Notes under the pieces: generated by a model
What the model was told of the DNA's origin: nothing
Database searches by the model: none
The model's input: only the letters and a program-made list of their open reading frames with translations
Position numbers and translations under genes: made by a program
DNA from: Isoetes taiwanensis
Taxonomy: Eukaryota; Streptophyta; Lycopodiopsida; Isoetales; Isoetaceae
Direction: 5' to 3'
NCBI GenBank assembly: GCA_021234155.1
Contig: JAJEKV010000404.1
Span: 1-64,000 of the forward strand
DNA length: 64,000 nt
In this document: positions 54,422-64,000 of the stretch, one piece after another
How positions within the stretch are numbered: position 1 is the first letter of the stretch
Layout: each line of letters starts with the position of its first letter

Positions 54422-57000
54422 ATTCTAAAAAATTTTTGGCCCGGCCCCAAAAAAAGCGACGTGAGAATATAAAAGACATTTTAAAACATGTAGCAATATG
54501 TGTTATGTGTTTATGTTAATAATGTTAATTTATTATAATAGTGGAGTCTCCAAACTAAACATATTTGTAAATTATGCACTTGAACAATTATATTAAATTT
54601 GAGAATACACCATTTCATTGTGTCTAATAATAAACCAAGCTGCACGTACAATAACCTCTCCAACTTGCTTGCTCATGAGAAACTTTGTAGCTTGTTTCAA
54701 AGCAATAAATGTGTCAATGTTTTATCGATTGTCAACACAACAGTAGCTTTCACATTCTAATAGAGTTAAAAAAAAATTAAAAGCCACGCAAATATTGGTT
54801 GAATTCACGCCAAACAATGTGTGAACAATGAAATAAAAGAAATGAATAACAATATTAAGAGATCTCAAAAATGGTGAAACACACAAATCTTACCTTGACA
54901 TGACAATAGCATCGATCTAGGTCTCCACCATAGGTCCACCATAGGTGCTGAATGTTCTACAATTTCATACCACCATCATGCCAGTGCAATGAAGAATCGG
55001 AACTTAAGGTTTTACCAAAGCATTTGCAAAGTAATTGTGTGCAATAGCTTGCCATATGAAAACGACTTGCTTTGCAGCATGCTTATTACTTTGACCACCT
55101 AAATTTCCTCAAATATGTTTTGAGCTTGCTCTTGTGTTGCACAACCCCAAAAGCTTAAACTTCCTAACCCTCGGGTTTGTTCTTGAACGCCATTTCGCGA
55201 GAAAGGCGATTTGCCACTTGAAGAGCTTGAATCCACGGCGTTGTGCATTTGATTAGGAGAATCATGGTGTGCATTTGATCGGGAGAAGCATAGGCGTGCA
55301 TTACTCGACACGATGATGATAGCAGAAGAGCGAAGTCAAGTCCCAGTTACTTAAACAAACAAACTTTTCTGCGCTCCCATCCAGTAGCAGGGGTTGTTAA
55401 TATTTTAAGGATGCAGGCAGTGGTAAGCCAGCAATAGGTCCCTCCTGTCTATTTCACAAATGAAAACACAATTAAAGATGTGAAAAACATTGATGGCAAA
55501 AACATGGATTGAGGAGAATGGGAGATGAGCGAGGAACTAAAATTGGATCTTATGAGCTCGTTGGAATCGGATACACGATTCATATCGATGCTTCCATCTC
55601 ACACCATCGGCATTTCATTTTTAATGCGCCTAAAACTTCACACCAATCAAATCTTCAAGCGAGGATCAAATTACACTAGATGCAGCTTCTATAGACAATC
55701 CAAGAAAAAGTAAGATGAAGATGGATATTATGCTCCAAAGAAACATGTCTTTGAGGTAATCCAGGGCTTCCCTAAGCAACGATTCTTAAAGAAATAACTA
55801 TGAAGGTAGCTCAAGGCAAGTAAATTTTGCATTCTTGAATCGAATATCTAGCACCGAATCGTGTGGCCTTGTTTCAAAAGCGAGACATATGAGCTTTCCT
55901 CTCAAGGAAAAAGCAAAGCTGAACCATCTCTGACCCGATCGAAGAAATGGGATCGAGCATGTCCGGTTGCCTACAACATCATCCATAGGCTGCTCATGCA
56001 TTTAGCTTGCCGACATTAGACATATCGGCCCCTTTCTTCTTCAATACCTTCCCTTTGCCTTTTTTCATTTGCCCCACTGGAGCCTTGTTGCAACCAGGCA
56101 TTCCAAAACCTCGCAGGTGACCTCATTTGCCGCCTCATCGTGCTCATAATCCTCATGAATTTGTGGAAGCCATAGCGGAGGAAACTGTCTGAAATGGTCT
56201 CTGTATTCTCTAATCCCCCTCTCCACGAACCCTAAAAGTTAACCTTTAAGTTGAAAGCCTCGTTGCTTGCATGTCCTTCATAAAATTAAATTAATTAAGT
56301 TTTTAAGGAACAAAAACATGCAAGGCAAAACCATTGCAAAACCATAGATAAAATGCCATTCAAATATGAGAATCCAGTGTGCACTCTAGATATACTAATT
56401 AGTATGCCTCGTGCAATACGCCCATGAAATCATATAAAAACCATGCCAAAAAACGTATAAAATCACAAAAAAAACCCCCTGTTATAATGCTACATATTGA
56501 TGCAAAACTACAATAAGAAACGGTTTAAGTACACCCTACAAAAACTTCGTGATATATCACAAATAAAGCAACACAATCATGGAAATGTTTTGTCTTAAGA
56601 TGTCATAGCTTCGGCTTTTAGTTACTTTCTTTTTTGTCCCTTTCTAGGCCGATTAGTCTCTGTGGATGATAAAAATCATTCTTTCTTCTTCCCTTTTTAA
56701 ATTCTTTAGAAGCACAAAGTACATAAGTCTCACCTTGAACAAATTTTGAGCAAACTTCAACACGGAACTCGTATGTAGACCTTATAGGAACATTTGTTGC
56801 ATAATGTATAAGGATATAAGCTATTTCACGTAAAATTGAATATGCAAGGGAGGTTAGGCCATTTGAGGGGAGTATATGTGACTTTAAAGGAGCATATGCT
56901 ATTACTTGAGATAGTCTAGGCTTGTGATTGGGTGAAAATAGCTTTACCCCAGTTATGGTGATTCCGTTGCGGTGAATAATCTCCCACGGAATCACAGACC
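54422..57000. other. Unassigned region with weak coding fragments
   Basis: The minus strand has a Ser-rich frame at 55311-55099 and protein-like pieces (AIAHNYFANAL near 55030; QFPPLWLPQIHEDYEHDEAA near 56170; 56001-55798 as a 67-codon frame) separated by stops. They may be decayed exons of one minus-strand gene or transposase, but I cannot assign a family. At 56947-56965 one unit of the downstream minisatellite occurs in inverted orientation. Confidence 0.35.
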
Positions 57001-57121
57001 CTTTGGGAATGGAATTCGTTCTGGAGGTCCCGTTTTTCGTTTTGCGATTGTCGGGTGTGCTGATTGATCCCGGCCATCCGTGCGGGGGTCCATTCGGCGC
57101 ACTGTTTTATATCTCCCGGCA

Positions 57122-57566
57122 AAATCACAACTATAGAATACCGCCCGACGGAATCACTGCCCCTTTATTCCATGCGACGGAATCACACTGCCGTGATACC
57201 GCTAGATGGAATCACGTATTCTAGCATTCAACCCCGTGGAACTACCAGTGGCAGATTCCACCGGATGGAATACCGTCGGCGATATCCCTCTAGACGGAAT
57301 CACCACGTGATGTATTCCGCGAGACGGAATCACCATCTTGAAATTCTGCGAGACGGAATCACCTCATTGGACTTCTATGCGGTGGAATCACCACATTGTA
57401 ATTCTGCCAGACGGAATCACCACGTTGTAATTCTGTCAGGCAGAATCACCATGTTGCACTTTCCCGTGGCAGAATCACCACAATGTAATTCCGCCAGACG
57501 GAATCACCCCTTTGTAATTCCACTAAATGGAATCACCACACTGTGAATCCGCCAGATAAAATCACC
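57122..57566 (+). repeat. 29 bp minisatellite, about 15 units
   Basis: The core GACGGAATCACC recurs at intervals of 29 bp (occasionally 30), for example at 57151, 57180, 57209, 57327, 57356, 57385, 57414, 57443, 57472, 57501, 57530 and 57559 for the GAATCA step. Units drift at several positions but the GGAATCACC block is conserved. An open frame at 57064-57546 is produced by the repeat. It is not a CRISPR array: the repeat fills the whole period and there are no unique spacers. Confidence 0.9.
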
Positions 57567-58088
57567 GCCCCTGAAGGACTCATCCAAGCCCTCCTGGCCA
57601 CATTGGAATGGAATATCCGCCATGGATATTCCCGCTATTTTATTATATTCTATTTTAATATTTAAGGTCTAGCTTTTCGAAGGAACTTTTGAATTGAATT
57701 TCGGACGACCGCCATTAAACATTAGAGTTGTCCCGGGGACCATTTCGGGTCGATGGACAGGAAATAGTCCACCATCCACCCTGCCACTTAAACCCATATA
57801 TCTCACAAGAGAAATCCTATATTATAATGCCCTAAATTGGATGGTCATGATTTGGCCTAACAATCAGATGGTTAGTATTTTAGTGTGTTCGGGTTAAGCC
57901 AATCTTCTATGCAGTGATTTGTTAGGCGTCGTCGTGCTCTACCTATGGCGGCATCTTCTGGTTGCGGCAGTGGCACCCAAGCCCATTTTTTCTACTCCAC
58001 CAAGTGTTTGGCTATGGCGTTTCTTTTCCTTTTACTGTGGCACATAAGAAGCCATGGGCTTCCAAAATGCAAGCTCTGAAGTTTTCCA
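57567..58088. other. Flank between minisatellite and Helitron
   Basis: No gene recognised. Sequence just before 58089 may already be the decayed N-terminal part of the Helitron protein. Confidence 0.4.
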
Positions 58089-59540
58089 TTGCATCTGGAA
58101 ACTGCCCATTCTGCTCTAGACCTGGGGCAAATCTTTAATTATCTGCTCCAACTATCTGCGCAATATCCATTATTCTTTCCACATGGAACACCAGGATGGC
58201 ATCCACGTAATGAACACAAAATGTCTCAAATAGACTGGTATCGAACTAGGCTATTGCATGAGCCACGTTCTCACTATTGGGTAGACTTTGCAATGAATAT
58301 ATCTCGTGGATAATATGTACTCAAAAGTGGAAGAGGAATGGCTCAATTATATTGCAAAAGAAGGTTCTGCACACAATTTAACCCAACCACGAAGAAGACT
58401 TCATTGATGACGGCGACGAGGATACTTTCGGTGGAATCTTGCCCGACCTCGCTTACGGGCTGCAAGCGATGGTGCTGCGGTGCTCCCATTAGCGCACTTG
58501 CACTTGCAAGAGTAAAAGGAAAGCCAACCTTATTTATAACTATGACCACTAATCCACGGCCGAAATAAGGTCAAATTGATGCACGGACAAAATGCATCGG
58601 ACATCCCAATCATTATCGTTCGAGGCATGCCCGCGAGCGAGTGCGGAATAAAAAGCATCATCCGCAAATTTCTTGGTCCGGCTATCTTACATGATGCATG
58701 TCATTGAATTCCAAAAACGCGGCCTTCCACATGCACATATTGTTTGTGGCTGAACATGATATTCTGTCAACATGATTGATTAACTCATTTTTATTTGAGC
58801 GCCAACGGACCCACTATTGCGGCGTAAGTCAAAAGTATTTGATTCATAGACATACAAAACGATGCCTAAAGAGAATAGAAGATGTTGCTATAATTACCCA
58901 AAGCCTATAAACTCAACAACATACATAGGCGAAAAGGGATATGTCCAATATAGAAGATGGGCCAGAGAATGGCGTAAGCGTTGTTCCATATATTCCATTC
59001 TTACTACAAGAAATGGATTGTCACATATATGCAGACATTGCATCGGACAAGTCCATATATTTGCATATCTTTATGGATACATCTATAAAGGTCTTGATAC
59101 CACTCGCTTTCATATTAATATCGACCATAAATCGTCATCGTCGACGCAAGTTACACCTAATATCACATCCCAACCCACAAATCAAACCAATAAAACCGAC
59201 CACAAAGACAAAAAAATGAAATTCAAGACTATATCTCAAGATCGCGTTATCGTCATCCATGGAAGCAGGATGGAGAATCATGTCATACCACATGACTGAA
59301 AAACATCCATCGGTCAAGTGTCTCCCTTTACACCTCAAGGGACAAAACAGACCACAATTTGCAAAAACGTCAACAGCAAATATTGGAATTTCCGCGTTGG
59401 ATAGGTACTTTTTGCGCCCACTCGCGCCTGAATTCGATTCCATCACTTACATCGACTACAACGAGCACTATACGTTTACTAGTTATAAGCCCAACACCAT
59501 ATTACAACCATCCGATCAACTCGAGCAAGAATACCGGTAG
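58089..59540 (+). pseudogene. Helitron Rep (HUH nuclease) region
   Basis: Fragments in several plus frames reconstruct the order of a Helitron RepHel: QYPLFFPHGTPGWHP (58089 segment), then FQKRGLPHAHIVCG with the HUH metal motif His-Ala-His at 58730-58738, then FAYLYGYIYKG at about 59070 carrying the paired catalytic tyrosines, then KHPSVKCLPLHLKGQN at about 59310. Rep nicks and joins DNA in rolling-circle transposition. Many frameshifts separate the fragments, so the gene is dead, although the catalytic motifs survive. Confidence 0.85.
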
Positions 59541-61400
59541 CGGTAGCGAAATGTTGTCCATGAGCGATCGAGGGGACAACTCATCTGCGGGATCGTCTAC
59601 TACTCCCCAAGGTTGGAGAACCATTTTTTGAGAAGCATCCTTCTCCATAAACCTGGACGTTCTTGGGAAGAGCTCAAAATCCCGCGATGGCCAACACTAT
59701 GACACCTATCAAGCGCTGCTCAAGCTATGGGCTTAATTGCACCAAAGAAGCGAAGCAATTAAGACAATGGAAGAAGCAATATTATGCCTCCAAACCCCAT
59801 CGCAACTTAGATTTCTATTTACACCTCATACTCGATGGTGGACCAGCCTTGCAGCTATGGCAAAACTTTCAACAACAAATGACAACTGACTTTCTGGACC
59901 AATACCAAGGGGATGAGCCTACTGCCACCAATGAAGCCCTCCTGGCCATAACATCTTAGTGCAACATGCAACTAACACTGCAGCATTCGGCCTACCCATT
60001 TGCCATGTACCATGCAGAGAAATCCAAAATGAGCTTGCAAAATTCCCCCATGACGAAGAATACCTTGCCAAAAGCTCAATTATGTTTCAGAACATGAAAT
60101 CAAACCAAACATCTGTCTATACTTTTTCACAATAGGCGACAACTCAAGCCGCTCTTCATCTATGGTAAAGCAGGCACAGGAAAGACATATGTCCTTAATG
60201 CGTTCTCGCTATACATAAGAGGACTAAGACAAATTGTTTTACCATGCGCAACAACAGCACTAGCATCATTACTATATCCTGGTGGAAGAACCGCACATTC
60301 GCTCTTTCAGATACCTATAGTAGAAAACAATATCAACCTACATTCTTTACTTGATCCACGCTCAACACGAGCATTGCTCATTAAAGAATCAAGAGCTATT
60401 ATATGGGACGAATTCCCAATGACAAATAGGCGCTTATAGAGGCAGGTTGACATCTCGCCTTCGAGAAAGATCACGAACCACAGACCTACCTTTTGGAGGA
60501 AAGATATTCATCGCAGCAGGAGACTTTAGACAACCTGCACCCATCGTAAAAAAGGCAGGGAAGACCGCAACAATAAATGCCTCCATAATATCCTCATCTT
60601 TATGGGACCACTTCGATGTCCTCCAACTTAATGAACCAAAGAAGAAATGCAGCGGAATCTCGAGCTCATACGTTTTAGCCGATGCTATTGGTGAAGGCGA
60701 GCTACTAGAAAACATTCCCGACATTATTCAAGACAACTATCACCATCCGGGGCGCCATTAACTTTCTCTACAACCAAGATATACTCAGCAAACCTCGAGC
60801 ATGAAAAAAGAGCCTTCTTATCTCCGAAAAACATCACTGTCGACGCATTTAATAATTGCATCCTACAAATGCTTCCAGGGTATCCAAAGTTCTACTTCAG
60901 TGTTGATCGACTCACAGAAAATGATCAAGTTATAGAAGATCACCCAATGGCAACAACGGACTTCCTCAACGGTTATAAACACCCAGCACTTCCTCAACAT
61001 GAACTTCAATTAAAGCCAAACACAATATGCCACTTGACAAAGACACTCGACAGAGATAGAGGATTAGTAAAAAATGCGAGAGTAATGGTATGTTCAACGC
61101 ATAATAGATTCGTCACTGTCAAGCTACTTACAGATGACCCACAACATCATGGAAACATTCACCCTATCTCCCGAGTCGATTTTTTCACTCAACCAGATGA
61201 TCGACCATGGACAATTCACAGACGACAGTTGCCATTACGTCCAGCATACTCAACGACATTCAATAGCTGTTTAGGGCTCACACTCGACAAAATAGTCTTG
61301 GATCTAATGAAAGTCTTTGGCGCGACGGACAATCAGTATCAAAGACTGAACCATGTCACGAAGAAAAGAGGGCGTACTAATCCTCCTAGGCGCCAACAAC
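59541..61400 (+). pseudogene. Helitron Pif1-like helicase region
   Basis: Motifs in order: GKAGTGKTYVLNAF (Walker A, about 60166-60207), IIWDE (Walker B, about 60398), FGGKIFIAAGDFRQ (60500), then DRDRGLVKNARVMV and RRQLPLRPAYSTTFNSC near 61220-61270, LTLDKIVLDL, and a damaged final block where FAHGQLYTALSR would be expected. The helicase phrase RPAYSTTFNSC differs from the SMTINRSQGQ type at 20533, indicating a second Helitron lineage. Several frameshifts and stops are present. Confidence 0.85.
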
Positions 61401-61770
61401 CTTATAATGGACTACAACGAATGTCGCCTACAAAGAACTCTTGCCATAAAAGCCCAAAAAAAAAAAAAAAACATTCCATCCACGCCGACGATGTAGGCGG
61501 AGCACCGACATCTCAGAATATCGATGCTCCCCCTACACCGTCGGCCCTGCACCATTGGTTATATCTGGGTTTGATTCCCAGGGGTGCAACAAAAACTTAA
61601 AAAAAAGGGCATGCCGCCCCCAAACTCCTATCTATATCCAGCTGTCACAACGAAAAAAACACTGCCCTGGCTTCAACTTCCAGAGGTCCAATAAAAATTT
61701 GAAAAAAAAAAGACAATGCCCTCAAAGTCATATCTATACCCAACTCCCACTATAAAATGGCACTGGCTTG
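61401..61770. repeat. A-rich tract and about 100 bp degenerate tandem repeat
   Basis: A run of A residues lies at about 61457-61472. From 61566 a unit of about 102 bp repeats: TGGGTTTGATTCCCAGGGGT (61566) and TGGCTTCAACTTCCAGAGGT (61668), each followed by AAAAAxTTxAAAAAAAA and CTATCTATAxCCA; a third partial start is at 61764. It lies where the Helitron 3' end would be expected, but no CTRR terminus with hairpin could be fixed. Confidence 0.5.
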
Positions 61771-64000
61771 GCCATGACGCTAAATTCTTGTATATGGTAT
61801 GATTATTTGATAACACAATGAAATCATTTTTAGAATTGGCATTTGTTCGTCATAGTTATTGAGTAATAAACTTGTGCAATAATATCTTTATCCTAAGATT
61901 GTCGTTCATTGTGTTCGTTATTATTCCATCAAATACACATAAGATTATTGTTTATAAATTTTATTCTTTCTTTTATAAAGCATTTGCCGAATTCTCAATA
62001 TTTATGAGAGATACATTGATGCTATAATGATATTGAGTAGAGCAACATGCGCAGGTAATAAACAGTTGAATGCAAGAGCGTCAATTACTACTTTATGACC
62101 TACAATTGCATAATTTAGCTTAAGAAAAATAGACATAGACACGTGGATAGGATTAAAAGGATTTTCATTGACCACACCCACTAATTCATTAACTACAACT
62201 TCAACTGGTGGTGTTGGTGCTTCTAATAGTGGTAATGCTTTTGAGATTTTTGAGGATATTAAGTTTATCACTAGGGCAGATCATGAGAGATATGTTGTGG
62301 GGACTCTGCTTTTTAAAGTCCATCAAAAGACCCTAACTGAAATTAATAGAGTACGTGAAAAAGTTTAAAATGCAGAACCTGTAACAGTGTGGAAAGCGTT
62401 TGTTGATATCAAAACACAAATATTATAAGGAATTGGAAACATAAAACATATGGCAATTGACGAAGTACGGAATTCCATTCCCGAATAGAATATAAAAGTT
62501 GGGCATTATGAGTCGCTTCACTTTCGATTGGCCTTCACTACTCTTTTGCAATGGCTCGGTTACATACTTTTGGTCTTATTTAACTGGAGGATTGGGAGAA
62601 TTTTGGAGGACTGTTTCTTCCATATAATACCCAAGAGAGTGAGTACAATAAGAAAATGCAAAAAAGTATGGCGCTCACCAAATTGCAAATCCTACACTAG
62701 GAGAGTTAAGGAAATAGCTTGAAGAAGCAAAAGTGCAATATCCAGTTAAATGTGACTTTAAAAATGGAAAAAAATATATAGTTGAAAAATTGTATAAACA
62801 TGATATAGTTTACCCGTGGGATACATGGAATGCATTTGATGGTGTTCGCCTGGAGCTAACATATTTTTTCATAGAGTATTTGTTGCGGATATTTATCAGA
62901 GAGAAAATAAAGATATGACTCTAAGCACAGTAGATGAGATTGTTGAAAAGAGAAAAGAAAGTTTAATATTATTAATGGTAATTTGCGATCAGACAATTGA
63001 TGCAATGTACAAGGCAATTTTACAGGAAATATTGACAGAGAATTGCTTATGCACACAATATGCGCCTTCTTAGTAAGCGCAAATATGAAGATATTGCGTC
63101 TTATATAATTGTATGGTTTTTTTTTTCCATAAGGTCATTTGTTTTTCAAAGGACAGATGATTACCTCCAAACTCAAATATTATGGGTAATTTCATCGAAT
63201 TTCATGAAAGATTTGGAGCTTCTTACGAGATTATGGACAAACTTGTTGTTGGCAAATTTCTGAAACTAATTTTATTTTTCTTTAAGCCTGAAGAGTTATG
63301 GGCATAGGTACAATTCCTTTGTTTTTGTTTATTTATTTGTTACTTTCATTTTATATGCTATATATTGTTGCGCCTCTTTTTCCTATTTAAAGATTGCGGA
63401 TATTTATGTGAACATTGCAAGAGGGGATTCAGAGAACGTCTTTCCGAAGGCCATCTATTGTGACGGGCGCTCTTACATGGATGAGGTCGACTTTTTTTTT
63501 TCCATGTATCAAATCATATCATTACAGCAAAGCAATTAGCTAACTTGCATAATGTTTGTTAATTTCGTCTCAACTTCCAATATACTTTGAAAAGACGCTT
63601 TTTTTACATTTTTGTTATTATGGCATTACATGTGATGTTTGTTTTATGTTGGTTATTTGGATGCCACAATATTCCATACTTTAGTAAATGCAGTTTTTAC
63701 TTGTTCATATATTGTACATAACTGACATGGCCATAAGTAAGCAAATTGAAACATTCAATTAGTGTATAGTGTAAAAATATTATTTTGACATGGCATTTTT
63801 GGCACTTTGATATGGACATATATATGATGGAAAAGCGTTATTTTCGTGATCTTTTAAGAAAATCTACCGAAATCGGGTTTTAGTTGAGGTATAGTTAGAT
63901 AAGAATACGTTTCTTTTGTTTGATTTGTGACCTTTGCTTTTTTTTTCTTAAATCGTAAAATATACTATTTATAATTCATAAATTCAATTATGTAAATGAT
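61771..64000 (+). other. Exon-like fragments of an unassigned gene
   Basis: Three plus-strand pieces read like protein in an AT-rich background: about 62157-62368 (…EIFEDIKFITRADHERYVVG), about 62895-63060 (STVDEIVEKRKESLILL…), and 63180-63300 (FIEFHERFGASYEIMDKLVV, ending KPEELWA). A fourth, 63393-63485, is an in-phase 31-codon piece (IADIYVNIARGDSENVFPKA…) preceded by AAAG, but followed by a weak donor. No known domain is evident. They could be exons of one decayed gene running off the window. Confidence 0.35.

Noticed and set aside
57064-57546. 160-codon open frame
   Set aside because: It lies entirely over the 29 bp minisatellite; its openness comes from the repeat composition.
57122-57566. 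Possible CRISPR-like array
   Set aside because: The repeats are contiguous with no unique spacers, and the window is plant nuclear DNA.

Overview
The window is nuclear DNA from a land plant. The evidence is short GT-AG introns, AAACCCTA telo-boxes just upstream of a start codon, a mitochondrial DEAD-box helicase with a Gly-rich tail of the plant type, and plant-type LINE, copia, gypsy and Helitron elements. Remnants of PLS-type pentatricopeptide repeat genes with the wording seen in seed-free vascular plants make a fern or relative the best guess; this is inference, not proof. Most of the 64 kb is transposon-derived.

Layout. 1-5118: no recognisable gene. 5119-5920: hairpin and tandem repeats, including a MITE-like pair of inverted termini. 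6006-7098: an intronless mitochondrial carrier gene with one frameshift. 7099-13500: AT-rich intergenic DNA with degenerate repeats, a CACTA-like terminus and a possible 52-residue two-exon gene (12008-12246). 13582-16813 (minus): a decayed spliced gene whose downstream half resembles a DNA N4/N6 methylase, with a tandem array of palindromic 64-66 bp units just upstream (16912-17185). 20160-22700: a Helitron helicase C-terminus (minus) and a two-unit insert of about 1 kb that an adjacent paralogous empty site helps to delimit.

22838-39240 (minus): a plant LINE of about 6.8 kb (ORF1, ORF2 and a possible third ORF), split next to its reverse transcriptase YADD codons by a 9.6 kb gypsy-like LTR element (25126-34768) with 5 bp target duplications. 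39351-41070: exons of a coiled-coil gene and a PPR pseudogene, both minus. 41829-44667 (plus): the best host gene, a nine-exon mitochondrial DEAD-box RNA helicase with telo-boxes and a hairpin upstream. 46865-47168: a leucine-rich-repeat fragment with an 82 bp tandem duplication. 48247-52968 (minus): a copia element whose two 262 bp LTRs read as identical and which has a perfect target duplication, but whose protease and integrase motifs are damaged. 53982-54421: an element with about 115 bp terminal inverted repeats. 57122-57566: a 29 bp minisatellite. 58089-61400 (plus): a second, different Helitron RepHel, heavily frameshifted. 61771-64000: exon-like fragments I cannot assign.

The two convincing host genes (carrier, helicase) both act in mitochondria, but nothing in the sequence links their regulation. 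Single-base indels in homopolymer runs break several otherwise good reading frames. Either the assembly has uncorrected long-read errors or many genes here are recent pseudogenes; raw reads would decide this before any of them is called dead.
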